NCBI RefSeq assembly: GCF_035582795.1
Contig: NC_134366.1
Location: 108,135,756 to 108,199,755 of the forward strand
Source: Mycteria americana
Lineage: Eukaryota; Chordata; Aves; Ciconiiformes; Ciconiidae
DNA length: 64,000 nucleotides
Direction of reading: 5' to 3'
The notes beneath the pieces were generated by a model that did no database searches, was not told the DNA's origin, and worked only from the letters and a program-made list of their open reading frames with translations. Position numbers and translations under genes: made by a program. Of this stretch, positions 54,301 through 60,719 are shown in pieces (the stretch's first letter is position 1; every line of letters starts with the position of its first letter).

Positions 54301-57300
54301 ATTGTTTTGTGTTTGTGTGTGTGTGCTTGGATTTTTGGTTTGGTTTTGTTTGTTTGTTTGTTTATTTTAAATAATAGGTAAAATCTTAATTCTGATACTT
54401 TCATCTACCTGCAAGGATTTCTGCCACTTTAGTACATTTTCTGGACTCCTTTACAAACTGGCCCCAGACTGTCTCTTGTAATCTCAGTGCTGCCACCAGC
54501 CAATAGGGTTGGGATATGGTACTTTCAGAACTGGCCCACTAAAAGATTTCCTCTCTCTTTAGGGAGTTGTCTTTTTGGAGAATAGCCACTTCATGGGCAA
54601 ATCAGACCACCACCCAATATTTTGTCCTCATGCTTTGGCCACCTGGCCCTATTCATCCTGCTGTTCCAGGTCAGAAATGATAGCAAGGAGTCTTCAACAG
54701 ATCAGTTGTAGATTCTCGGCAAGAACTGGCTGAGCTACAAGAGGCTGTAGGTACCAAATGCCCTTGCTGCATTAGGAGAGGAGGAGGTTGGAGGGAAATG
54801 TCTCCAGGCAGTGTGTCTCCAGACCTAGAACAGGGCAGAAGCCCAAGGTAAAGCAGGGAGCAGTGATTCTGCTGTCCCTACAACCAGGCTGGAATGAACC
54901 CCCTTCTCTCCATCAGTACTAATTCCTGATCTTAACTGGGAAGTGAAGAGACCCCTCAAAGTACCGCTGTACTACTGATTAGTTACAGATGTTGCTGTAG
55001 TGATACCTTCTGATTCTACATTATACTACGTTTTATCCATAGAGTTTTCTAATGATCTGAAATACTGCTGATAGCCCATCTGACCACACTTTGTCCCTCT
55101 TTCCTAAATGTATAATAATTGGTCTCACGAAAGACTCCCTACAAAACCTGTCTCCATTCATACATTACCTTTTGATTGCATGCATAGTGCTCACGTTATA
55201 GTTTTTTATCTCCTCTTTAATACTTATTAGATCAAATCTTCATTTTAAGCTTTTTAGTCTATTTGACATTTCACAAGTAAAACTGGATGCTGTAGTTTAA
55301 CACGTTTGCTGTGGGTGACAGTAGATGATCTCAGATTAGATTTACATTGATATCCTCTTAGTGCTTATCTCTAGCGTATATGCAGTTGCTCAGGCACTAG
55401 AGAGCCTTTCAAAGATGTTTTGTCAATACTGCTACCCAACTGTCATTTGTATCTGTAAACTGTGCATTTGGAACCTGCTGTTCCCTCTTACATTATGGTT
55501 AGTGGGGAGCTGAAGTGAGTATACAATGAAGTTATCGGCTAGTACAACTCTGTGGGAGTTATTGAAAAGACGAAATACTTGCTGTGTTCTCAAGAGACAG
55601 TGGAAAGAAAAAGAAGCTGGTAGGATACCTTAACAAACCATTTGGCTTCCTCTCCTCTATTAATCACCTAAAAGTGGCCATAGTGTGCCAGATAGACAGA
55701 AATTGGCTACTTTAAACAGTGCACTTCAAATCTTCTGTGTTTGGACTTAACTTGTAATAAACATGTGGGTGTTTCTGTTGGATTTGTTCCAGGGTTCCAG
55801 GTAAACTGAAGCAATTTGTACTAGACTTGCATTCTGGAAAATTGCATAGAGAGTTTCATCATGGCCCTGATCCAACTGATGTAGCACCTGGTCAGGTAAG
55901 GTTACAACAAATATGTTCAATTTGGCCATTTAATAAAGACCTTTTTTTACTCCTTGTCAGAGCTGTACTTCTAACATGTACTTTTAACTTCAGTCTCCTG
56001 AAAGAGAAATCTGTTTATAGAAGCATAACATTGCCACTTCAGCTTGGCTCTTCCTTTAACTTCCTCTGGTTAAAGGCAGGGAGAGCATTAGGGGGAAGTA
56101 CGGTACCTGTTTGCCTTGAATAAGGGAAGAGTATAAGAATAGATATATTTTCTCCACTGAAACAGAAGGTCTTGGGCCAGATGACTGTTCTGAGCTCATA
56201 GAGCTGCTCTTACGTTCTCATGTGATTTCAGTGCAAAAACTGATGATGCATCATAGATGCATCATTTCCCACACAACACACTATGAGAGGGTGCTTCTAA
56301 GGGGAAACATCAATTGATTGAATGTTTTATATATTTACTCGTAGTCACCAATCCAAGCAGGAGGCAGATTGTTAGAGCATCAACAAAAGATTGATAAGCG
56401 GTAATAGGGCTTATTAGTTTTATTAATGCAGTTAACAAGTGGCATTAATAGTGGTCACAGGCTGCATTAGTCAGTTCGGATTTGTCACTGTTCTGCTCAA
56501 AGGTTGTCATGCTGTATAATTACATGCCTGGAAGTCAGTCCTGGGATCGCTTCAGGAACACAACTACTAGATCCTTCTCCAGACAAAACTCCAGAGCACC
56601 TCAGTGTTTAGTTTAATCCAAGAGGCAGAAAAGAAAGGACATTACCAGCCCCGATTCCCTCTGCTCAGCCCAGTCTTCTAACTATGTCTTGATCAGCCTT
56701 GTATCTTCTCGATACACTGCTCAGCTCATATGCTTGGTGTCATGCTGTAAATGTAACTGCCTGCCAGGTAACCTTCTCATTACCTCAGGCCCTCTCTAAA
56801 GAAATAACTGTTTTTAAACACTTATAGTTTATTGTCTAGGGCTCAAAGAGCCACGTTGATCCCAGAGGAGACCTGGTGCCCTTGTGTTGGGGTGCCTTGG
56901 GCCATCCCAGAACCTGTGGATGAGGGACAGAAACTATTTATGGCTAGAGGCTCATTTTCCTGGTCATCTGTGAGATGTGGCAAGGGAGGCTCTGTGCTAA
57001 GCTGTGTGAGTGCAGCCTCTTGTTGCCCTGCTCAAAGGTAAAAGATTTAAAAGCATGAAAGCTCTGGAGGGTTTGCCTTGGGCCAGGAGAATGACTGCTT
57101 TTCAATGTTATCATGACTGGTGGTGAAAATATGAGGGCTGAATTGTCTCAGCAGTAATTCATTTAACTGGTAACTCCCTGTGTCTCTCAGGAATTCATTG
57201 AACAACCAGAATTCAGGTCAACAGGAGGAGACAGAAAATAGGGCTGGAGACTGAGGCATAGGCCGGACAGTCAGTCAGCTCAGAGCTAGACAGGCGTGCA

Positions 57301-58142
57301 TGAGGAAGAGAGAGTCTGAGGCCATTGCAGTCTGGAGGAGGCTTGGCCAGGGAGGGAGGAAGCCTGCCGAGTCCCTGGATCCTGCTGCCTATCTGGGCAC
57401 AGGCTTGTTGCCTAAGAGCTGCAGGCTTGCTCTTGTCTCCATTCTGCCTTGAAAAATGCACACAAAACCTGGGATGTTTACTTTCTCATCTCCGTATGGC
57501 ATCCTGCCATCTTGTGGAAGATGTGTATGCATGTGCAATGGAAATACTGGCTTTAACTAAACTGGAGGCTGCTGTCTTGGGTCATATATGTCCCTTGAAT
57601 TGCATGTTTGGGTGTTTTAGTTTCCACAAAAAATGAGTTCTAAAATATTTTGGCAGCGATGTCACTTTTGCCCTGGTGTATCTCAAGCAAACACACAAAC
57701 CAGAATACCTTCAAAGCAAGTGGTAGATAGGCTCAGATAAATCTGCAGTGGGGTGCATTTCAAATACTTTAAGTCCTTTGTACAGAAACTTGTGTGATGG
57801 CCGATACCTTTGAGATGTGCCAACAAAAGGAATAGCCATAACTGATGGTGCTTAATTAATGTGTGTGTATTCTACCTACTTGGGACTTATAATGTGCCTT
57901 CCAAAAAAAAAAAAAAACCAATTTGAGAATGCTAGACATTCATGCACTCCCATAATTAATGTTAGAAGTTCATTTAATGGAGGTGATTGATTATTTTAGT
58001 AAGTCTAACATGCAATTTTACTCTTTGTTCTGTTTTTCAGCCAAGTCAGGATTTAGCAAGCAGCCCACCAGAGAGCTCATTCCAGAAACTGGCACCCAGT
58101 GAACATAGGTACACCTTATTGAGGGAAAAAGATGAACTTTAA
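4628..58142 (+). CDS. ERP44: ERP44, endoplasmic reticulum resident protein 44 (complete, 12 coding exons, 406 aa)
   Basis: Joined exons: 4628-4684, 25160-25232, 27109-27148, 30315-30430, 41481-41665, 42150-42265, 46591-46648, 47989-48105, 52031-52142, 52593-52734, 55793-55895, 58041-58142. Together they make 1221 nt, 406 codons plus TAA, the same length as human ERp44. All introns are GT-AG and all phases join. ERp44 is a PDI-family chaperone that cycles between the Golgi/ERGIC and the ER. It captures clients such as unassembled IgM, adiponectin and Ero1 by mixed disulfides, under pH and zinc control. Visible here: a signal peptide (about 1-29); thioredoxin domain a with CRFS at 58-61 and cis-Pro108; domains b and b' with Cys189/Cys241 and Cys301/Cys318, the known disulfide pairs; histidines 328, 357, 361 and 362 of the zinc sites; a flexible tail; and terminal KDEL (human has RDEL). 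The start is the first AUG, with A at -3. Confidence 0.98.
11000..12830 (-). mobile_element. CR1 LINE, 3' portion of ORF2 and tail, decayed, antisense to ERP44
   Basis: Read on the minus strand, the segment about 11881-11414 encodes a CR1 reverse-transcriptase-like stretch. It shows NDQNDGTECPLSKLPEDTELG, then LEGRSAIQGHLNWLE and RNLMKSNKGKVLHLGWNNP, the familiar CR1 blocks that follow the catalytic FADD. Here FADD has become LPED. Towards 12.8 kb, fragments resembling the CR1 region before RT (FKDNLFKAQKQS...GRRPTWV) are seen in broken frames. At the left end the typical CR1 3' text 'TTGGAAGGGACCTCTAAAGGTCATCTGGTCT' is recognisable from about 11010 (minus-strand 3' end). The copy is 5'-truncated, frameshifted and inactive. 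Limits are approximate. Confidence 0.85.
14860..14883. repeat. Poly(C) run interrupted by one T
   Basis: A 24-base C tract with a single T lies in ERP44 intron 1. It is G-rich on the template strand. No gene is associated; it is probably polymorphic in length. Confidence 0.95.
22620..24100. repeat. Repeat-like block, unclassified (possibly LTR-element derived)
   Basis: About 1.5 kb in intron 1 differs from its surroundings. It is less AT-rich, and has many short direct motifs and stretches that resemble decayed retroelement text, but no intact frame. I cannot name the family and cannot show terminal repeats or target-site duplications. It could equally be unique intronic DNA. Boundaries are estimates. 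Confidence 0.2.
24176..24290 (-). mobile_element. CR1 3'-tail fragment
   Basis: The sequence AGAATCGTGGAA, followed by GGCTGGAAGGCAC and CATCTGGTCTGAG, then GGTTGCTCAGGGTGG, is the complement of the CR1 3' end: octamer-like tail, 'GGAAGGGACC', 'CATCTGGTC'. It is a short, 5'-truncated, non-coding remnant in antisense orientation. Confidence 0.7.
25160..25232 (+). CDS. ERP44: ERP44 coding exon 2 (residues 20-44)
   Basis: The exon encodes VSWLFNPTRSEITSLDSGNI and onward, completing the signal peptide. By comparison with human, the mature chain starts at Glu30. The acceptor is CTTTTTAG and the donor A|GTGAGT, phase 1. The Asn44 codon is split with the next exon. Confidence 0.96.
25233..27108 (+). 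other. ERP44 intron 2
   Basis: AT-rich intron of about 1.9 kb. It includes a 25-base T run at 26484-26508 and another T-rich stretch at about 26393-26417. No coding or RNA gene seen. Confidence 0.9.
26484..26508. repeat. Poly(T) tract
   Basis: An uninterrupted T run of about 25 bases in intron 2. It is AT homopolymer without a recognisable retroposon body on either side. Confidence 0.95.
27109..27148 (+). CDS. ERP44: ERP44 coding exon 3 (40 nt, residues 44-57)
   Basis: A short exon encoding NNADVALVNFYADW, the strand leading into the thioredoxin active site. The acceptor is CCTTTCAG and the donor TG|GTAAGT. The Trp57 codon is split, so the active-site Cys58 begins the next exon. At 40 nt it is the smallest coding exon after the first. 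Confidence 0.97.
27149..30314 (+). other. ERP44 intron 3
   Basis: AT-rich intron of about 3.2 kb. It holds a possible hAT-type remnant near 28.7 kb and a short hairpin sequence at 29279-29300. Otherwise nothing supported. Confidence 0.9.
28695..28990 (+). mobile_element. Possible hAT/Charlie-like DNA transposon remnant
   Basis: The text around 28700-28745 (TTTGTGATCTGCAG, GGTGGATCACGGGCTACTTC) resembles the terminal region of Charlie-type hAT elements, which read 'gatc(c)gcggatcactggtgg...'. No transposase frame, second terminal repeat or 8-bp duplication was identified. The end is arbitrary, so this is only a suggestion. Confidence 0.3.
30315..30430 (+). CDS. ERP44: ERP44 coding exon 4 (active-site CRFS, residues 57-96)
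   Basis: The exon carries the redox motif CRFS (Cys58-Arg-Phe-Ser61). The serine replaces the resolving cysteine of PDI's CGHC, so ERp44 holds rather than rapidly releases clients. It continues QMLHPIFEEASNVIKEEY to VFARVDCDQH, with Cys92 conserved. The acceptor is TATCCACAG and the donor ATT|GTAAGT, phase 1; Ser96 is split. Confidence 0.98.
31721..31766. repeat. A/C-rich low-complexity tract
   Basis: Runs of A interrupted by CC and C, in patterns like AACCAACCAAACAAAC. It is compositionally the complement of the G/T-rich tract about 0.65 kb downstream. Confidence 0.9.
32378..32395 (-). mobile_element. CR1 terminal octamer remnant abutting a G/T tract
   Basis: TAGAATCATAGATTTTT matches the complement of the CR1 3' terminal repeats (ATTCTATG-type octamers). 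The body expected to the right is replaced by G/T low-complexity sequence. The match is short, so confidence is limited. Confidence 0.45.
32388..32553 (+). repeat. G/T-rich low-complexity tract (about 165 bp)
   Basis: Almost pure G and T on the plus (coding) strand, made of GGTTTT, GGTGG, GGGG and TTTTTT units, in the middle of ERP44 intron 4. Three overlapping frames stay open because such sequence lacks TAA/TAG/TGA, giving artefactual peptides rich in F, W, G and V. The nascent RNA would be G/U-rich. Confidence 0.95.
34190..34420. other. Candidate conserved non-coding element (TAAT-rich, intron 4)
   Basis: A stretch with unusually balanced, non-repetitive composition and several homeodomain-type cores (for example ATTTAATG, AATTAAAG, AATTATTGATG, CTTAATGAC). 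It has no open frame and no repeat signature. Texture alone suggests a possible regulatory element; conservation was not tested. Confidence 0.25.
34840..34895 (+). repeat. G/T-rich low-complexity tract
   Basis: TTTTGTTTTGGTGGGGG and GTTTTTTTGTGTG-type sequence, a shorter relative of the tract at 32.4 kb. Confidence 0.85.
35800..35872 (+). mobile_element. CR1 3'-tail fragment, sense orientation
   Basis: TTTAGATGGTCTCAGAGGTTCCTTTCTAATTCTGCTTCCTATGAAT resembles the 3' end of CR1 ('TAGATGATCTC..AGGTCCCTTCCAACTC..ATTCTATGA'). The element may extend left to about 35.6 kb, where similarity becomes uncertain. It is inactive. Confidence 0.5.
36309..36346. repeat. (TA)n microsatellite followed by (TATG)n
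   Basis: About 13 TA units followed by three TATG/TGTA units, in intron 4. A simple sequence repeat that is likely length-variable. Confidence 0.97.
37838..38085. repeat. Diverged tandem duplication, period about 152 bp
   Basis: GAATGAGTTCAAACAAT at 37870 and GAATGAATTCAAACAAT at 38022 start two similar segments. Each continues with CATGTATTTGCATT or CATGTACTTGCATT and is preceded by similar TTTACT text. The copies differ at many sites, so the duplication is old. It contains octamer-like ATTTGCAT in the first copy. Confidence 0.7.
39967..39990. repeat. Poly(T) tract
   Basis: A 24-base T run in intron 4. I looked for a retroposed body to its right and for flanking duplications and found none. 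Confidence 0.95.
41481..41665 (+). CDS. ERP44: ERP44 coding exon 5 (residues 96-157)
   Basis: The largest coding exon. It completes thioredoxin domain a, with SDIAQRYRISKYPTLKLF, whose Pro108 is the cis-proline facing the active site. It then gives GMMMKREYRGQRSV and the linker IRQQKSNPIREVQDLEEISS. The acceptor is TTCTTTTTAG and the donor GAT|GTAAGT, phase 0. Confidence 0.98.
41666..42149 (+). other. ERP44 intron 5
   Basis: Short AT-rich intron (484 bp) with canonical ends; nothing else seen. Confidence 0.9.
42150..42265 (+). CDS. ERP44: ERP44 coding exon 6 (residues 158-196)
   Basis: Start of domain b: RSRRNIVGYFEQKDSDNYRT to ILHDDCVFLSAFG. Cys189 corresponds to mature Cys160 of human, which pairs with Cys212 (here Cys241). 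The acceptor is TTTTTACAG and the donor GG|GTAAGT, splitting a Gly codon. Confidence 0.97.
42266..46590 (+). other. ERP44 intron 6
   Basis: About 4.3 kb of AT-rich intronic sequence with scattered homopolymer runs. Open frames (for example 44532-44897 minus, 44952-45221 plus) show no recognisable similarity or exon signals. Confidence 0.9.
46591..46648 (+). CDS. ERP44: ERP44 coding exon 7 (58 nt, residues 196-215)
   Basis: The exon encodes GAISKAERFSGDNVIYKPPG of domain b. The acceptor is TTTGTTGTAG and the donor GGG|GTAAGT, phase 0. The region is less conserved with human at its start (DVSKPERYS in human) but keeps length and the YKPPG end. Confidence 0.96.
46649..47988 (+). other. ERP44 intron 7
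   Basis: About 1.3 kb, AT-rich; no feature supported. Confidence 0.9.
47989..48105 (+). CDS. ERP44: ERP44 coding exon 8 (residues 216-254)
   Basis: The exon encodes ENAPDMVYLGSLTNFDLIYA, then WTQDKCVPLVREITFENGE. Cys241 is the partner of Cys189. It is phase 0 at both ends, with acceptor TTTTTCAACAG and donor GAG|GTAAGA, so skipping would remove 39 residues without a frameshift. Confidence 0.97.
48106..52030 (+). other. ERP44 intron 8
   Basis: About 3.9 kb, AT-rich. It holds a small 20-bp tandem repeat at 50793-50832. No coding content recognised. Confidence 0.9.
50793..50832. repeat. Two-copy 20-bp tandem repeat
   Basis: GTTGGTTTAGGGATGGATTG is followed directly by a near-identical copy ending GAATCC. 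A third partial TTAGGGAT lies at about 50838-50845. No function is evident. Confidence 0.85.
52031..52142 (+). CDS. ERP44: ERP44 coding exon 9 (residues 255-292)
   Basis: Start of domain b': ELTEEGLPFLILFHMKDDLE to QEVARQLISEKG. The acceptor is TTCTGTGCAG. The donor is the weak AAAG|GTTTGT, and a further GTAACT lies 7 bases downstream. The Gly292 codon is split (phase 1), and the join to exon 10 restores the conserved GTINFLHADC. Confidence 0.96.
52143..52592 (+). other. ERP44 intron 9
   Basis: Short intron (450 bp) with a weak donor (GTTTGT) and an acceptor CACAATTTTAAG; nothing else seen. Confidence 0.9.
52593..52734 (+). CDS. ERP44: ERP44 coding exon 10 (residues 292-339)
   Basis: Domain b' core: GTINFLHADCDKFRHPLLHI, then QKTPADCPVIAIDSFRHMYV. 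It holds Cys301 and Cys318 (human mature C272-C289 disulfide) and His328 (mature H299, a zinc ligand). Pro333 stands where human has Gly. The donor TC|GTAAGT splits Ser339. Confidence 0.97.
52735..55792 (+). other. ERP44 intron 10
   Basis: About 3.1 kb. It has a TG and GTTT simple-repeat stretch at 54308-54375 and a moderately GC-rich unclassified part at about 54.43-54.96 kb. No coding exon seen. Confidence 0.9.
54308..54375 (+). repeat. (TG)n and (GTTT)n simple repeat
   Basis: GTGTGTGTGTG, then GGTTTGGTTTTG, then four GTTT units ending in TTTATTTTAAA. It is a G/T-rich tract of the same style as those in intron 4. Confidence 0.93.
55793..55895 (+). CDS. ERP44: ERP44 coding exon 11 (His-rich loop, residues 339-373)
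   Basis: The exon encodes SVPGKLKQFVLDLHSGKLHR, then EFHHGPDPTDVAPGQ. His357, His361 and His362 equal human mature H328, H332 and H333, the histidine cluster that binds zinc and drives the conformational switch of the tail. The acceptor is TTGTTCCAG and the donor CAG|GTAAGG, phase 0. Confidence 0.98.
55896..58040 (+). other. ERP44 intron 11
   Basis: About 2.1 kb. A TAAT-rich stretch (56340-56530) with a nearby perfect 12-bp palindrome (56243-56254) looks unlike ordinary intron. 56.83-57.46 kb is GC-richer with chance open frames on both strands. A poly(A) run lies at 57903-57917. Confidence 0.9.
56340..56530. other. Candidate conserved non-coding element (intron 11)
   Basis: Dense homeodomain/SOX-like words (AACAAAAG, ATTGATAAG, TTATTAG, TTTATTAATG, CATTAATAG) in non-repetitive, non-coding sequence. 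This texture is typical of conserved enhancers, but conservation could not be tested. Confidence 0.3.
58041..58142 (+). CDS. ERP44: ERP44 coding exon 12 (C-terminal tail and KDEL, residues 374-406)
   Basis: The exon encodes PSQDLASSPPESSFQKLAPS, then EHRYTLLREKDEL and TAA at 58140-58142. This tail folds over the active site; Thr398 matches human mature T369 near Cys29. The last four residues are KDEL, the retrieval signal read by KDEL receptors, where the human protein has RDEL. The acceptor is TGTTTTTCAG. Confidence 0.98.
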   Translation, partial: PSQDLASSPPESSFQKLAPSEHRYTLLREKDEL

Positions 58143-58246
58143 AAACTTGAAATAATCTTGCAAGCCTTTCAGACAGCAGCATTGACTTCTGTGTGGTGGA
58201 AATAGTAAACCTATATTTTCATAATTCTATGTGTATTTTTATTTTG

Positions 58247-58252
58247 AATAAA
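58247..58252 (+). terminator. Poly(A) signal, ERP44 proximal
   Basis: Canonical AATAAA 105 bases after the stop codon, with an A-rich cleavage region and a downstream G/U element. Confidence 0.75.
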
Positions 58253-58613
58253 CTGAAAAATAATTTTTTTCTCCCCAGGCTTGTAAATACATTTGTTTGG
58301 TGGGTCATTCTGTACAGCATCTTTCAAACAGTACGTTCCTAATGCTATAGTAAAATATCAGAGACCCATCTAGACTCTTGATCTAACTCTGTTCTGTAAA
58401 ACTTTTATAATCCAAATGAAGGTATCCTTGCCAGAGACATGCTGTTAACTTGCACTATCCCATTAAATAGGACTTTTGGGTTGTTTTCTGTGTAACCTTG
58501 GTAGTATGTGCTTTTTCTTCTTCTTCATGTGAACAGCTATCCTGGTAATCTATTTCTTTGTCACATTTTTCTCCAACTTAAGAGGGTCTTCTATTCTGGA
58601 TACTTGGGAGGGG

Positions 58614-58619
58614 AATAAA
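58614..58619 (+). terminator. Poly(A) signal, ERP44 distal candidate
   Basis: Canonical AATAAA with GTGTGGTGC about 25 bases downstream. Confidence 0.5.
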
Positions 58620-58644
58620 TTAAAGTTTTACAGAATCTCGTGTG

Positions 58645-60715
58645 GTGCTTTACTGGATGTAAATGTCTAAGCGATTAAACAATTCTGACTATTAAAATAC
58701 CAAGTGAGGAAAGGAAAAGTTTTGATGATAATAGCTGTACTTTGAATGAAAGGGCTGTATTGACCTGCTCTGATTTCCTGGAATTATTAAGATTGTTATA
58801 TTATCCGCGTGGTTGTGTTAAAAAAACATGAATGTTGGAAACCCTTCAAAGCAGGAGAGGACTAGGGGTGGACTGCCATCTTAGTTTTGTCAGTCTTAAA
58901 TTAATCTCTGTATCTATTTGTTATGATTAGTCTTTTTTTTCCTTTGGGTCCCTGCCTTCCTGGCAGACATTTACTTTCTGAACAACCATTGCAAATTTTC
59001 TGTTACTCTTTTTGTCTGGCTTGTGCCTTATTTATTGCATATTCTTTGAATTCTGCTCTGAAGAAGGAATTACTGCTTTCCTTGTGGACTTTTCTGTTGT
59101 GCATAGTATTGGAATATGGGCTTTTCTCAATCTTCAAGCTGCTTGGCGAGATGAACATACAGAAACTGTGAGATGGAAAAATATCTGTTAATTTGGGGGG
59201 CATTGCTGGAGACAAATTAGTATTGGATTTGTACAGTACACTTACCGCAAAGAATCTAGGTCCGTGACTTGGGCCCCCAAGGTTCAGTGTCCTTAGAAGC
59301 AAGCGTGTTCTTTGGGGAGGTGGACCACTGGGTGTTTACTTCAGTGAATGCCCCAACTTCTGCAGTTCACAGCTCAGGGTTCCTTTTGCCCCTCAGCTAG
59401 ACGTCACCTACTCAGTTATTGACAGAAGACTGACGTGGTCCTGTGCAGCTGTGGCAAAAGTTGATCCCAGGAGAGGCTGCTGAATCAAGCCCCTGCAGCA
59501 ACAGGCACATGAGCTTTGTAGGGGGTGATTCTGAGGCGTTGCTAGTACCAGCCAACACTAAGCTACAGCCAAACTGAGCAGATGCAGAATTGGTAGTTAA
59601 GAAGAGTGTATTACAAGATTTTGTTTACAGGCATACTTTTTTGTCGGTTTTGTGAATCTGCATTTTGGAGTGCACATTAAGTACTTGAAAGCCAGGTCTT
59701 CTCCTGTCCCATTCTCCATCTCATGCCAAATCAAGCATTTTTGGCAGCTCAGTCATGTCACCTTCCAGTTGGAATCCAAAGATGTGAGCAGGGTATGGTT
59801 TTAAGGCTGCCACTTCTTATCTGCAGGTGGTGCTACAGAACTTCTGGAGTTGTTCAGGCACCTGAAATTCTAGTCAATTCCTGCATGGTGCCTACAACTA
59901 CTCATCTTACTCCTCCAAGGTTCCTATTTTTCCCTTGGGATTCTTATTTATAAATGCTGTTTGGTGGAAGATGTCTAAACTTCTCTTTCTGGAGAGAGAT
60001 GCTATCTCATCATATACCCAACAGTCCAGTGGCTGATGCTTTCAGCTAGAAAGTGAGAGAGATGAACCCCCTCTGCCATTCCTTCATCCAAGTTTGCTTT
60101 TCTGAGTAAGGACTTGTTCCCAGAGCTTTGGGATCCCAGCACTAGGTAGACAATTAGATGTATCAGTTTTATGATAGTTACGCACCCAAGTAATTTCATT
60201 GTGTATTCATTGGAGGTTGAACAGCTAAAGTCTAGGTATGCCTAACATGATGTTGAGTATCACTTGAAGTATCTGATGAAATAGAGTTTGCCTAGAGAGA
60301 GCAAGTGTTGCTCTCACAAAACATGAGATGTTTTTCAAATTCAGCCCTTCAATTCTGATCATTTACATTAGTGATTTTAACCATTCATTGCTCAGCTAAC
60401 TACTCCCTTTAACATTTCTCAAGGCTTTCATGGGAAGTTGTCAAACAATATTAGTGTTATCCCCATTTTTAATTGAACTAAGGAGTCCATTTCTGAGCTA
60501 GCATATGTGTACGAGTTACTAGATGGATGTAGCATTTTAGGAACTTGTGTTAATTTCAGTCAATGTAAATATTTCAATAGCTGAAGCATGTGTTTGGTAG
60601 CTCAATTCAGGATTCTTAAATCTTGGTAATGCAATTATTTTACTAATATAAAATTTGTGAGGGATTGATCTTTTACGTGCTGAAAGGAAATAAACCCCAA
60701 CGTTCTCAATAAATT
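58645..60715. other. Intergenic region between convergent ERP44 and STX17
   Basis: About 2 kb with no exon, RNA gene or named repeat recognised. Open frames at 58.9-59.3 kb on both strands lack similarity. Longer 3' UTRs of either gene could extend into it. Confidence 0.6.
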
Positions 60716-60719
60716 CAAC

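Larger units (their letters stand above)
58143..58640 (+). other. ERP44: ERP44 3' UTR with alternative poly(A) signals
   Basis: AATAAA at 58247-58252 is followed by a G/U-rich TTTGTTTGGTGGGT about 40 bases on, a good proximal poly(A) site. A second AATAAA at 58614-58619 is followed by GTGTGGTGCTTT. The UTR is therefore about 0.13 kb or about 0.5 kb; a longer form is possible. No RNA evidence was available. Confidence 0.7.
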
